Origin: an uncultured Ilumatobacter sp.
Lineage (GTDB): Bacteria > Actinomycetota > Acidimicrobiia > Acidimicrobiales > Ilumatobacteraceae
DNA: 64,000 bases
Reading direction: 5' to 3'
Assembly: GCA_938091165.1 (NCBI GenBank)
Contig: CALKNK010000015.1
Coordinates: 62,001-126,000, forward strand
Shown: positions 32,364 to 41,705 of the stretch, in pieces
Position numbering within the stretch: position 1 is the stretch's first letter
Layout: every line of letters begins with the position of its first letter
The notes under the pieces: generated by a model
What the model was told of the DNA's origin: nothing
Databases searched by the model: none
What the model saw: only the letters and a program-made list of their open reading frames with translations
Made by a program: the position numbers and the translations under genes

Positions 32364-34193
32364 GTGGCCGCTGCCGCTCTTGAACAGTCCGTATTGGAAT
32401 CTAAGGACAAAGACACCCTGTTGGAAATGGCCAAGGCGCTCGGCGTCAAGGCGAATGCGCGACTGAAAAAGTCTGACATCATCGACAAGATTCTCGACAC
32501 GACGGGCCCGTCAAGCGGCCCTGCGTCGAGTAATGCTCCGGCGAAGTCGTCTGAGGCCGCACCGGGGCGGGAAGATCGCATGCTGCGCCCGGACCGCACC
32601 GTTTCGGCCCCACCGCAGAAGTCTGCGTCTGAACCCACTGCAGATGGGGTCGTCCTCGGTGACGATGGCGAGCCACTTGCTGATTGGGAGATTGCTCTGC
32701 GTGAGCAAGGTGTCGATACGAATGTCAGCGACGTCGGCTCGCCGGATAATGAACCAAAGCAAGCTGAAGAAAGTCACAATGACGGTGGCAATCGCAACCG
32801 TAATCGCAACCAGCCCGATGGAAACCGCGACGGTGCGGGCAACCGCGATAGTGGTAGCCAGGTTGGAAATCGCAACCGCAACCAGGGCGGTGGACAGTCT
32901 GGAAATCAAGGCGGCCAGCAACGCAACCGAAACGATGAGAACGGCGAAGGTGGTAACAAGCGCCGTCGTCGTCGCCGCAAGGGCGGCGGACGCGGCTTTG
33001 AGGGTCCTCAAGGCGAAGATGCCGAGATGCTTGACGGCGACGGTCAGCCACAGAGTGCCGAGCCGATAGAGGTCACCGGTTTCCTCGACGTACGCGATGA
33101 GGGCTACGGCTTCTTGCGCACAGATGGCTACCTCCCAACGAAGCAGGACGCGTATATTACGGTTAGGATTGCCCGTCAGTTCGGTCTTCGCAAGGGCGAT
33201 GAAATCACTGGCACTGTGCGTCCAGCGCAGCGCAACGAGAAGAATCCACAGCTCATTGACGTCAAGACCGTCAATGGCGGTGATTCGGAAGCTGCAAAGA
33301 AGCGGCCGCATTTCGAGAAGTTGACGGCGCTGTTCCCGGATCAGCAGTTGAGGCTTGAGAACCCAGCCGACCCGGCCAACATGACGGCCCGTATCGTTGA
33401 CCTGCTGTCGCCGATCGGCAAGGGGCAGCGAGGCATTATTGTGTCGCCCCCTAAGGCAGGCAAGACCACGGTAATGAAGACAATTGCTCAGTCAATCGAG
33501 CTGAATAATCCAGAAGTTGAACTGCTTGTACTGCTCATTGACGAGCGCCCAGAAGAAGTCACCGACATGCGACGCTCAGTCAAGGGCGAAGTCATTTCAT
33601 CGACTTTCGATCGGCCAAGCGACGAGCACACCCATGTCGCTGAGATGACCATCGCCAGGGCGCGCCGCAGGGTCGAGGAGGGCAAGGACGTCGTGATTAT
33701 TCTTGACGGCATCACCCGCCTCAGCCGGGCCTACAACCTCGCAGCTCCGTCCAGCGGCAAGATCTTGTCCGGTGGTATTGACGCCGGTGCGTTGTACCCG
33801 CCCAAGAAGTTTTTTGGGTCGGCTCGCAACGTCGATGAGGGTGGATCACTCACGATTCTCGCCACGGCATTGGTGGACACAAACAGCAGGATGGACGAAG
33901 CTATCTTCGAAGAGTTCAAGGGCACAGGCAACATGGAGCTGCGCCTCGATCGCAAGGTTGCCGAACGGCGCATCTACCCGGCGATCGACGTGGACGCGTC
34001 CTCGACCCGCCACGAAGAACTCCTCTTCGATCGCAAGCAGTTGCAGATGGTCTGGAAGCTTCGCAGGGTTCTCAGCGGACTCGCCGCGGACGGCAATGCT
34101 GCCCCCGGCCTTGAGCTGCTGATCGATCGCCTGAAGACGTTCCGTACCAACGCTGAATTTCTCAGTGAGATTGCCAAACAGCCCGGGATGTGA
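32364..34193 (+). CDS. rho: Transcription termination factor Rho
   Basis: A 609-residue hexameric RNA helicase ending Rho-dependent transcripts. The N-terminal Rho_N helix bundle (LLEMAKALGVKANARLKKSDIIDKIL, about 18-45) is followed by a low-complexity insert, about 130-215, rich in Asn, Arg, Gly and Gln and ending in RRRRRRKGGGRG. This actinobacterial insertion adds RNA affinity. The RNA-binding cold-shock fold (GFLDVRDEGYGFLR) comes next, then Walker A PPKAGKTT near 362-369 and Walker B LLIDERPEE. GTG at 32364 is the start. It precedes rpmE-prfA-prmC as in other actinobacteria. Confidence 0.97.
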   Translation: MAAAALEQSVLESKDKDTLLEMAKALGVKANARLKKSDIIDKILDTTGPSSGPASSNAPAKSSEAAPGREDRMLRPDRTVSAPPQKSASEPTADGVVLGDDGEPLADWEIALREQGVDTNVSDVGSPDNEPKQAEESHNDGGNRNRNRNQPDGNRDGAGNRDSGSQVGNRNRNQGGGQSGNQGGQQRNRNDENGEGGNKRRRRRRKGGGRGFEGPQGEDAEMLDGDGQPQSAEPIEVTGFLDVRDEGYGFLRTDGYLPTKQDAYITVRIARQFGLRKGDEITGTVRPAQRNEKNPQLIDVKTVNGGDSEAAKKRPHFEKLTALFPDQQLRLENPADPANMTARIVDLLSPIGKGQRGIIVSPPKAGKTTVMKTIAQSIELNNPEVELLVLLIDERPEEVTDMRRSVKGEVISSTFDRPSDEHTHVAEMTIARARRRVEEGKDVVIILDGITRLSRAYNLAAPSSGKILSGGIDAGALYPPKKFFGSARNVDEGGSLTILATALVDTNSRMDEAIFEEFKGTGNMELRLDRKVAERRIYPAIDVDASSTRHEELLFDRKQLQMVWKLRRVLSGLAADGNAAPGLELLIDRLKTFRTNAEFLSEIAKQPGM

Positions 34194-34406
34194 GTTCAGC
34201 TGCTCTGCAGTCGGGCAGTTAAATTTCTTCAACGACCTTGTCGCCAAAGGCCAGGCTATGGTCTGACAACTGCGCTGGCTGACGTTCAGTCCACTTAGGC
34301 CGCTAGCGCAAAACAAAACTCAACAGAGCGTGGTTACACTCTCCCGCCCGGTCTGTCGCCGACGAACACGTTCAGCCGGCACTAAGAAGATCACAAAGGA
34401 ATCATT

Positions 34407-34637
34407 ATGAAGTCTGACATTCATCCCACATACGCCGACACGGGCGTGCGGTGTTCCTGTGGAAACACGTTCACAACGAAGTCGACCGTCGAGGGTGACC
34501 TGACCGTCGAACTTTGCAACGAATGCCACCCGTTTTTCACGGGTAAGCAAAAACTCGTTGACTCCGGTGGCCGTGTCGAGCGTTTCAATCGTCGCTTTGG
34601 CGCTCGGAAGAACGCTCCTTCAAACGTCGAGGAGTGA
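34407..34637 (+). CDS. rpmE: 50S ribosomal protein L31
   Basis: A 76-residue ribosomal protein of the zinc-binding C+ type. Cys16, Cys18, Cys37 and Cys40 (RCSCGN, CNECHPF) form the zinc site. The C-terminal VDSGGRVERFNRRFG is the family signature. It follows rho by 213 bp and is followed by a clear intrinsic terminator. Confidence 0.97.
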   Translation: MKSDIHPTYADTGVRCSCGNTFTTKSTVEGDLTVELCNECHPFFTGKQKLVDSGGRVERFNRRFGARKNAPSNVEE

Positions 34638-34703
34638 CACTGCGCCGCTGGCACTGACAATAGTTTGGCCGATCAGGAGAGCGTTCAACGTTGGTCCACT
34701 TAG

Positions 34704-34729
34704 GAGCCGCCTCATGAGGGCGGCTCTTT
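34704..34729 (+). terminator. Intrinsic terminator after rpmE
   Basis: GAGCCGCC (34704-34711), 7-nt loop, GGCGGCTC (34719-34726), then TTT: a perfect 8-bp G+C-rich stem with a short U-run, 67 bp after the rpmE stop. Confidence 0.8.
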
Positions 34730-34775
34730 GCGTTATCCCTAGCGGTGCTGTTGCTGGCTGAGGTTGGTACTAATT

Positions 34776-34787
34776 AGGCGTACGCCT
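34776..34787. promoter_or_regulatory. 12-bp perfect palindrome, possible operator
   Basis: AGGCGTACGCCT sits about 85 bp before the start of the unknown gene at 34873, after the rpmE terminator, where its promoter should be. No regulator is identified; chance occurrence is possible. Confidence 0.25.
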
Positions 34788-34872
34788 GAACGTCGAGCCG
34801 CAGCCGAATCAGACGGCCGGACGGTCCAAGCTGCTCCACCGCTCAGTTTCGACGGTCGATAGCGTCATAAAC

Positions 34873-35934
34873 GTGGCTAAAGCTCCGATGAACCCCGATG
34901 ATTCCCCTCAGCATCGGCAGCTGCTCGCAACCAAGCTCCAAATCCTTGTCGACGAGCATGTTGGCCCTAGTCAAAGCGTTGCGTCCAGTTCTGACGTTGA
35001 GACCTTTGCAACTGGTGCAGCGCTGCTGCGCGACGGCGCAGCATGGGTGCTTTTCGACGGGCGTGCTGGTCGGTCCCTAGGCGCTGCAATGGTATGGGCT
35101 ATTCGGAGATCGGCAACGCGTCTGAACGTCATCGCGGAGTACGACACGGGCCTGCTTGCCCGGCGGGCGGCGGCCTTTTCGCTGCCGATCATAATTTGGT
35201 TCGCTGATGGTCGAACACTGCTCCCAGCCATCGCTGAGCCGCTGCCGGCGCGTCCCTCAGTACCCGAAGAGCACGAAGCGCTTCGGAGTTTGATTGTCGA
35301 GGCCGGAGCGATCCCGAATGTTGAACACGGTGTGTTGTTTGGTGAAGTTCGTGGTCTCGAAGTGTGTCGGGTCGTAGCAAGCCCAACAGTCGGTTTTCTG
35401 GGCGAGGTAAGCGAGTCAGCCAGAGTGGCCGATGACGGGGTGCGTCTCGAAGTCGGCGTTGGCGCTGCAGACCGCGAAGCATTTCGGCTGCTCCATGGCG
35501 AGATCCCCACCGTTACAGCGTTGGCCAACGTTGTCTCAACTGTGCAGGCACATCGATCCGCTGGCTCGCCGCAGCACCCATTGAACCGACTGGGCGTCGA
35601 ACGATTTCTGCGCTGGCAGGCAGAGGAAACCCCCGTACTTGTCGGATGCGCAGAGCTGATCCCGGCGGAACCCCCGGTGCCTCGTCCAAACCTCAAGGAT
35701 CTGGTTCCCTGCGTTGCCTACGGGGCGCACACCGATGGTGCCCCTGTAACGATTGTCTTCTCGAGCGGCGTTGACCTCGACGCCTTGCCCTTTGTGGCTG
35801 ACGTGCAGGCGATGAGTGACGATCCTGTTGTGCTGGTGCTGCCTGTGCGGGACTTGCTTCCGATCGTGTCGGAGGTTGCCGCCTTACTTGAACGTCCGGT
35901 CGCGGTCGTAGGACTGGCATCGTCTATCAGCTGA
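34873..35934 (+). CDS. Unknown protein between rpmE and prfA
   Basis: A 353-residue protein from a GTG start that I do not recognise. No signal peptide or membrane segment is visible. The N-terminal part alternates hydrophobic strands and helices (GAAWVLFDGRAGRSLGAAMV, PIIIWFADGRTLLPA), suggesting an alpha/beta nucleotide- or CoA-binding fold. The middle has repeated short strands (GVLFGEVRGLEV, VRLEVGVGAADR). The C-terminus contains TIVFSSGVDLDALPF and VVLVLPVRDLLPIV. It occupies a place between rpmE and prfA that is usually empty in actinobacteria and has the codon use of its neighbours. No function is proposed. Confidence 0.75.
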   Translation: MAKAPMNPDDSPQHRQLLATKLQILVDEHVGPSQSVASSSDVETFATGAALLRDGAAWVLFDGRAGRSLGAAMVWAIRRSATRLNVIAEYDTGLLARRAAAFSLPIIIWFADGRTLLPAIAEPLPARPSVPEEHEALRSLIVEAGAIPNVEHGVLFGEVRGLEVCRVVASPTVGFLGEVSESARVADDGVRLEVGVGAADREAFRLLHGEIPTVTALANVVSTVQAHRSAGSPQHPLNRLGVERFLRWQAEETPVLVGCAELIPAEPPVPRPNLKDLVPCVAYGAHTDGAPVTIVFSSGVDLDALPFVADVQAMSDDPVVLVLPVRDLLPIVSEVAALLERPVAVVGLASSIS

Positions 35935-35989
35935 CCGGAATGGGTCTTGCGCTCCGGGGTCGGAGTGCCGGCAGTAGCCTCAGACCACC

Positions 35990-37072
35990 ATGGCTCACCT
36001 TGACATGTTCGATCGTCTCCGTCAGGTCGCAGACGAATACCAGACCTTGGAACATCAGTTAGCCGACCCTGAGGTGCTCGCCGACCCGGCCCAACTTCGC
36101 ACACTGTCCAAGCGGTACAACGACCTCGGACCGGTTATTGAGAAGTTCCGGCTTCATCAATTGCTCTCATCTGATCGAGACGCAGCTCAGGAGATGTTGC
36201 CCGATGCAACCGGCGACGATCGCGAGCTGATGCAGGTGGAAATTGATGAAGCCGAGGCTCAGCTTCCTGGGCTTGAAGACGAGCTGCGCGAGATGATGTT
36301 GCCGAAGGATCCATTTGACGGCAAGAACGTTGTGATGGAGATCCGTGGCGCTGAGGGCGGCGAGGAAGCCAACCTCTTTGCTCGTGATCTGTATGAGATG
36401 TACGGCGTTTACGCAGCCAGCAGTGGGTGGAAAACAGAGCTCTTGTCGTCGACGCTGAGCGACATGGGTGGTTTCAATGAGATCACCTTTGTTGTCTCGG
36501 GTGCAACGGCATGGCGTAATCTGAAGTTCGAGGGAGGGCCACACCGGGTTCAGCGTGTGCCCGTGACGGAATCACAGGGGCGAATCCATACCTCCTCGGC
36601 CACGGTAACTGCACTTCCCGAAGCTGCTGAGGTGGACGTGTCGGTCGATGACCGCGACCTCGACATCGACGTGTTCCGGGCAAGTGGTCCGGGCGGGCAA
36701 AGCGTCAACACCACAGACTCGGCTGTCCGCATCACGCACCGTCCCACGGGGCTTGTCGTGTCGATGCAAGACGAACGATCACAGTTACAGAACAGGTTGC
36801 GTGCGATGACGGTGCTCCGGACCCGGCTTTTCGAACTGGCTGAGCTTGAGCGCCGTGAAGAGCAGTCAGATGCACGTCGATCTCAAACCGGTGGGGGCGG
36901 GCGCAGCGAGAAGATCCGCACCTACAACTTCAAAGAGAATCGGGTAACTGACCATCGCATTGGGTTCACGATTTACCGACTGGCCGATACTCTGGCGGGT
37001 GACCTGCAGCCTGTTATCGATGCGCTTGCCGCCGATGAGCGTTCTCGACTCTTGGCCGAGGGTGGGCAGTGA
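35990..37072 (+). CDS. prfA: Peptide chain release factor 1
   Basis: A 360-residue release factor for UAA and UAG. The catalytic GGQ motif is at 235-237 (GPGGQSVNTTDSAVR). A PxT-like anticodon region (HTSSATVTALPEA) precedes it, as does the helical N-terminal domain. The glutamine is methylated by PrmC, encoded next with a 4-nt overlap, so substrate and modifying enzyme are co-translated. Confidence 0.97.
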   Translation: MAHLDMFDRLRQVADEYQTLEHQLADPEVLADPAQLRTLSKRYNDLGPVIEKFRLHQLLSSDRDAAQEMLPDATGDDRELMQVEIDEAEAQLPGLEDELREMMLPKDPFDGKNVVMEIRGAEGGEEANLFARDLYEMYGVYAASSGWKTELLSSTLSDMGGFNEITFVVSGATAWRNLKFEGGPHRVQRVPVTESQGRIHTSSATVTALPEAAEVDVSVDDRDLDIDVFRASGPGGQSVNTTDSAVRITHRPTGLVVSMQDERSQLQNRLRAMTVLRTRLFELAELERREEQSDARRSQTGGGGRSEKIRTYNFKENRVTDHRIGFTIYRLADTLAGDLQPVIDALAADERSRLLAEGGQ

Positions 37073-37965
37073 CAGAATTGCCTCAATCTGACCGGGCTAG
37101 CACGGCTGGTGACGAGGACCTGACCACGACATGGCGGGCGCTCTGGACTGAGACCAGTGAGGCGATCGGTCACCGCCAGCACGCGCGGTGGATGTGCGAA
37201 GTTGCCTCGTCAACCGAGTCAGACGAGTTCCTCCAGTCGCTTGACAAAGCACCGGCGGTGCGCATGGTCAGTCACCTTGATGCCATGATCGCCCGTTACT
37301 GCACCGGCGAACCGTTGCAGTATGTGCTGGGGCGGTGGGCATTCCGTGGGCTCGACCTTGCGGTGGATGAACGAGTGCTCATCCCGCGGCCCGAAACAGA
37401 AATCGTTGCTGAAGCTGCGTTGAAGATCGCCCTTGGCTTTGATGTCGAACGAACAATCGTTGACCTGGGAACCGGCTCAGGCGCAATCGGTCTGGCGCTG
37501 GCAGATGAGCTGCCACTGAACGGAACCAGTATCTGGCTGACAGACGCGAGTAGTGATGCGCTCGATGTGGCTCGCGCGAACCTTGCTGGCATCGGTCGAG
37601 CTGCACTAAATGTGCAGATTGCGCTCGGCTCATGGTTCGACGCGCTACCTGCCAACGTAGTTGCTGATGTAATCGTGTCGAATCCTCCCTACGTCGCTGA
37701 CGGGTCGCCAGAACTGGAGCCGGTCGTTGAGGCGTGGGAACCTGCCTCGGCCCTGTTTGCAGGTCCGGACGGGCTTGACGACATCCGGACAATCATCGGC
37801 GGGGCGTTCACTCGACTCCGTTCAGGAGGATGGCTCATTCTCGAGATTGGCCATGATCAGGGCCCCGTCGTACAGCAGCTCCTTGCAACGCATAAATTCA
37901 CAGAGTCGGAGATCCGTAAGGATCTCAATGGTCAAGATCGAATTGCGCTCGCTCAACGAACCTGA
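37069..37965 (+). CDS. prmC: Release factor glutamine N5-methyltransferase
   Basis: A 298-residue SAM-dependent methyltransferase that methylates the GGQ glutamine of release factors. SAM motif VDLGTGSGAIGLAL lies near 128-141 and the catalytic NPPY at 205-208 (IVSNPPYVAD); the N-terminal helical domain includes PLQYVLGRW. GTG start at 37069 overlaps prfA. It is convergent with the TerB-like gene. Confidence 0.96.
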   Translation: MTELPQSDRASTAGDEDLTTTWRALWTETSEAIGHRQHARWMCEVASSTESDEFLQSLDKAPAVRMVSHLDAMIARYCTGEPLQYVLGRWAFRGLDLAVDERVLIPRPETEIVAEAALKIALGFDVERTIVDLGTGSGAIGLALADELPLNGTSIWLTDASSDALDVARANLAGIGRAALNVQIALGSWFDALPANVVADVIVSNPPYVADGSPELEPVVEAWEPASALFAGPDGLDDIRTIIGGAFTRLRSGGWLILEIGHDQGPVVQQLLATHKFTESEIRKDLNGQDRIALAQRT

Positions 37966-38010
37966 GTACAGGTCGCCGAAGTCCCTTCTGGTTAGGCGAA
38001 ACGGATCTGG

Positions 38011-38406
38011 TCAGACGAAACGGACTGCAATTTGGGAGAGCAAGGAACCTTCTTCCGGGCTCACCTCGTCGTCAATGCCAGCGACCTCGCGGGCCGCCGA
38101 GAACAGAGCAGATCGCAAAACGCGGCTACTGATTCGCCTGTCGATTGAATCGAGGAATTCTTCGACCCGGTCGAGCTCGATCGCTCGACGGGCCTCCTCG
38201 ATCGCAGGCCGGAGGTATTTTTCAAACGCAAATTCTTCGTCTCGCCACTCGGTGCTGATCTCGCGAACGAGTTCGACCTCCTCGTCGGCGATGTCTTGAT
38301 CGGCAAGCATCACTAGCACCAGCAGTTCCAGAGCAGCCTGGTGTTCTAGATTGGCGGTGGCGTGAACGGCGACGCCGTAGTACAGCTCGAGCAGGCGATC
38401 GTTCAT
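38011..38406 (-). CDS. TerB-like (tellurite-resistance TerB fold) protein
   Basis: A 131-residue acidic, all-helical protein. The pattern of helices with DQDIADEEVELVREI near 37-51 and a second acidic copy GIDDEVSPEEGSLLSQIA near the C-terminus resembles the metal-binding TerB fold, where Asp/Glu pairs bind divalent cations. No other ter genes are near, so a role in tellurite resistance is not implied. The match is by pattern only. Confidence 0.6.
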   Translation of the reverse strand: MNDRLLELYYGVAVHATANLEHQAALELLVLVMLADQDIADEEVELVREISTEWRDEEFAFEKYLRPAIEEARRAIELDRVEEFLDSIDRRISSRVLRSALFSAAREVAGIDDEVSPEEGSLLSQIAVRFV

Positions 38407-38523
38407 ATCATGGCGACGTTAGACCACGCGCCTGTCGCCGCTCGTTTTGCCCCTATCGCCGATCTGTCGTTTCGTCTTCGATTTTGCTTCGAGGTGTTGA
38501 ACATTTCGACTGGGCCGGAACGG

Positions 38524-40674
38524 TTAAGCCGGTGTTGGGAGTGTTCGGTGCAGAAAGTCGAGTTGATGGAGAAGCAGGTTTTCGGCGACCTGTTCCTGGG
38601 GCGTCATGTGGGTGACGCCGATGAGCGGTAGCACTTCATGGGTTCGTCCTGCAGCGAGGAGCGCTGATGAGAGCTGCAGTGTGTGCGCTGCGACGACGTT
38701 GTCGTCGGCTAGTCCGTGGATCAATAGAAGTGGACGCTCGAGATCGCAGGCGAGTGGAAGCAATGAACTGGCGGAGTACCGCTCGCCCAGCGTGTTGGGA
38801 TCTCCGAGATACCGCTCGGTGTAGTGGGTGTCATATAGCCGCCATTCGGTCACGGGCGCGCCGGCAATTGCTGTGTGGAATATGTCTGGGCGGCGGAGTA
38901 CGGCAAGGGTTGCGAGATAGCCACCAAAACTCCAGCCTCGGATTGCCACGCGCCGGAGATCGAGGTGGGACGTCTGTGTTGCAACGAACTGCAATGCCTC
39001 GATTTGGTCGTTAAGCGGCGCAGTTGCTAGATCGCCTCTCACCGCTCGTTCCCACGCCGAACCACGGCCTGGTGTGCCGCGCCCGTCTGTCACGACCACG
39101 GCAAAGCCTTGATCGGCAAACCATTGCGATGTGACGAAGGCATTATTGGTGCGCTGGACGCGCAAAGCGTGAGGGCCGCCGTAGGGATCGAGAAGAACCG
39201 GCAACGGACCGCCGCCATGTCTTGTTCCGTGATCGTGGGGAAGCAGAAGCGCAACGCTTAGACCTGTCTCGTCTGTTCGGAAGAACTGGACGTCGGGTGC
39301 AACAAGTGGGATCTCAGTGAACGATTCGATGATGTGCGCATGCGTGGTGTCGTGTGCGCTATTGACTGTGACGGTGGCCCCGGGTTTGTCCATCGATGCT
39401 GATCGCATCACGGTCGTTGAACCACCCTCGGTCATCCAGTGCACCCCCGGTTCATTGGTGAGTGCCGTGAGCCGCCCATCAGCATGTCGGCGCCAAACGT
39501 GCAGCGATGTGGCGTCATTAATGGCATTGGCTGTGAATGTGATCGCATTGGGAGTCGCCGAGAGCACTGATCGGACTTGGAGGTCCGTTGGAGTCACCGG
39601 CTCGCCGGAGACCAACAATCGCCGCGCCCCGTTGCGATCTGCTGCAGTGACGAGTACCCCGTCGTTGAGGAGGCGGGGTGTTCCTGGTACCAATTCGACC
39701 CACGCGTCGTCGTAGTCGTGGTCGAGGACATTAGTTGCGCCGGTGACCTCGTCCACCTGCAAGGTCATGGTGCTGCGCTGGTCACGTGACTGGACGTGTA
39801 CGACGAGACCGGCCGTGGACCAATTAACCGAAGTGATGTACGGGAATAGATTGGAATCCCAATCGACGTCGGTGCGCGATCCGGTTAAGCCGATGAGGTG
39901 GAGTGAGACGGTGGCGTTGTTCGTGCCTGCTGCGGGATAGCGCACGGTGCGGGAGGGCGTGGCCGGGTTGGCCGGGTCGGCAATGTTCCACTCTTCGACG
40001 GGCGCTGTATCGACGCGACAGGAGGCGATTGTGTTGCCATCGGGACTCCACCAATAACCACTGAAGCGGTGCATCTCCTCAGCGGCGATGAAATCGGCGC
40101 TGCCCCAGCTCACTGTGTCGGCTTCAGCTGGGTCACTTCCGGCGAGAACGCGCCATGTTCCGTCAAGTTCGGTAAGACACAACAGCCGTCCACTTATATA
40201 AGCGATTCTCCGGGCGGTCGGGTCGGGTCGAGGATCAAACACCGGCCCAGCGACATCGATCGGGCGAACCGACCCAGTCAGCAAGCCAGCTGCGAACAAT
40301 CGACCACCCAGCGCGAATGCAGCAACCTTGCCGGCACGGTCAGTCGCGTACGCGGTGATGCCGCCACCGCTCTCTCGCGTTCGCTCTCGCTGGGCACGTT
40401 CCTCAAGGGAAAGTCCATCGTTGTCGGTTGTCAGCAGTACCTGCGGATCACTGACTAATCGTTCCGTCCCTGATGCAACATCGAGCACCCACAGCGCATT
40501 CATTGAGTCTGAACCACTGGCGCTGCGCAAAAAAATCACGCGCTTGCCATCGGCTGACACGGTGATGTTGCGAGGAGCGCCAAGCGTGAATCGCTGTGTT
40601 CTGGCCTGTTGGCGTGGAAAGGTGTCGCTGGTTCCGATTGTGCTGTCGGGAAGCGTTGTGGTCACGGCATCCAC
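38524..40674 (-). CDS. Prolyl oligopeptidase family (S9, DPP-IV-like) serine peptidase
   Basis: A 716-residue peptidase. The N-terminal 470 residues are WD-like beta-propeller repeats (DPP-IV N-terminal region). The C-terminal alpha/beta hydrolase holds the triad Ser582 in GWSFGGY, Asp657 in HGLADDNV and His689 in VTHMTPQ. LDPYGGPHALRVQ and DGRGTPGRGSAWE are typical of S9 peptidases. The propeller sequence FIAAEEMHRFSGYWWSPDG contains the double-Glu segment of DPP-IV that binds the peptide N-terminus, supporting dipeptidyl peptidase activity. No signal peptide is seen, so it is likely cytoplasmic. Confidence 0.92.
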   Translation of the reverse strand: MDAVTTTLPDSTIGTSDTFPRQQARTQRFTLGAPRNITVSADGKRVIFLRSASGSDSMNALWVLDVASGTERLVSDPQVLLTTDNDGLSLEERAQRERTRESGGGITAYATDRAGKVAAFALGGRLFAAGLLTGSVRPIDVAGPVFDPRPDPTARRIAYISGRLLCLTELDGTWRVLAGSDPAEADTVSWGSADFIAAEEMHRFSGYWWSPDGNTIASCRVDTAPVEEWNIADPANPATPSRTVRYPAAGTNNATVSLHLIGLTGSRTDVDWDSNLFPYITSVNWSTAGLVVHVQSRDQRSTMTLQVDEVTGATNVLDHDYDDAWVELVPGTPRLLNDGVLVTAADRNGARRLLVSGEPVTPTDLQVRSVLSATPNAITFTANAINDATSLHVWRRHADGRLTALTNEPGVHWMTEGGSTTVMRSASMDKPGATVTVNSAHDTTHAHIIESFTEIPLVAPDVQFFRTDETGLSVALLLPHDHGTRHGGGPLPVLLDPYGGPHALRVQRTNNAFVTSQWFADQGFAVVVTDGRGTPGRGSAWERAVRGDLATAPLNDQIEALQFVATQTSHLDLRRVAIRGWSFGGYLATLAVLRRPDIFHTAIAGAPVTEWRLYDTHYTERYLGDPNTLGERYSASSLLPLACDLERPLLLIHGLADDNVVAAHTLQLSSALLAAGRTHEVLPLIGVTHMTPQEQVAENLLLHQLDFLHRTLPTPA

Positions 40675-40696
40675 ACTACGGAGTAGGGGCCTTCGG

Positions 40697-40717
40697 TCCC
40701 TGACCTTCGATCAGGGA
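40697..40717 (-). terminator. Hairpin at the end of the nucleoside hydrolase gene
   Basis: TCCCTGA (40697-40703), loop of 7, TCAGGGA (40711-40717), overlapping the stop codon of the nucleoside hydrolase gene. No U-run follows, so it is only a possible terminator or processing structure. Confidence 0.3.
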
Positions 40718-41667
40718 GTGAAGTGAGCGACCGCCGCCGTGACGAGGTCAAAGGCCGCCTCAGCGTCGACATAGGTGAGCACTGCGACGTTGGATGCCTT
40801 GCGTTCGATAAGGCGACGCTCATCGATTACGGTCATGCCGCGGGTGTATTCGCCCTGCGTTTCGACTACCACGTGTCGATTGGTGCGCTCGAACAGCGCA
40901 GGGTGTGTGAGGGCAAGTACGGCGAGCGGGTCGTGCATCGCTCCGCCTTGTAGGTGGCCTTCGTCGTGGTTGCGCTGGTACATCATCGAGAAGAACACGA
41001 GGAGGTCGGCTAGCGAAATGGCCAGAGTTCCCCCGATTGCGCGCAACCGCTCGATACGGGCCGGCGTGGCTTGGAACTGGTGCGTAACGTCGAGGCCCGC
41101 CATGATTATCGGTGCGCCACTGCTGAACACAATCTGTGCTGCTTCAGGGTCGGCCCAAATATTGAATTCACCCACTGCGCTGCGGTTGCCAAATGAGCCA
41201 CCACCCATCAATGAGATCCCGGCAATGCGCTGCGCTACTGCCGAGTCTTTCTGCATGGCGAGGGCAATGTTGGTTAGGGGGCCAACTGGGACAAGCCACA
41301 GCTTGTCATGTTGATGGCATGCATCGACGATGAACTGCACGGCATCGGTGCCGTCAAGGGGGGTGGTGGGTTCGGGGAGATCGGCGCCATCGAGTCCGCT
41401 CTCGCCGTGCACATGTCCGGCATGTTTGGGTTTACCTACTAGCGGTCGACTGGAACCCGAGTGGACCTCGACGTCGATTCCCAGTAGGTCGCGCATGACC
41501 AAAGCGTTGTGGGTCGTGCTGGTGAGAGGGGCATTCCCTGCGACGGTAGTGATGCCGACCAAATCCGTGTTCCGGGCAGCTACGACGATGGCGATTGCGT
41601 CGTCATGGCCTGGGTCGCAGTCGAGGAGCACTCTGGGGCGGGATGGTGGATGAGTTGACGCCGACAT
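40711..41667 (-). CDS. Nucleoside hydrolase
   Basis: A 318-residue inosine/uridine-preferring-type nucleoside hydrolase that splits ribonucleosides into base and ribose. The calcium-binding motif is DCDPGHDDA at 16-24. VPVGPLTNIALAM, MGGGSFGNRSAVGEFNIWADPEAA and a C-terminal HDPLAVLAL segment are family marks. ATG at 41667 is preferred to 41679. It belongs to nucleoside salvage, as does deoC elsewhere in the window, but the two are not linked. It is divergent from a lipoprotein gene. Confidence 0.92.
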   Translation of the reverse strand: MSASTHPPSRPRVLLDCDPGHDDAIAIVVAARNTDLVGITTVAGNAPLTSTTHNALVMRDLLGIDVEVHSGSSRPLVGKPKHAGHVHGESGLDGADLPEPTTPLDGTDAVQFIVDACHQHDKLWLVPVGPLTNIALAMQKDSAVAQRIAGISLMGGGSFGNRSAVGEFNIWADPEAAQIVFSSGAPIIMAGLDVTHQFQATPARIERLRAIGGTLAISLADLLVFFSMMYQRNHDEGHLQGGAMHDPLAVLALTHPALFERTNRHVVVETQGEYTRGMTVIDERRLIERKASNVAVLTYVDAEAAFDLVTAAVAHFTP

Positions 41668-41705
41668 GACGCTGAGCATGCCAGCTGACGGGGCACACTG
41701 TCGGC

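Noticed and set aside
34194..34406. Promoter of rpmE (TTACACT as -10)
   Set aside because: No matching -35 at proper spacing; match too poor to list.
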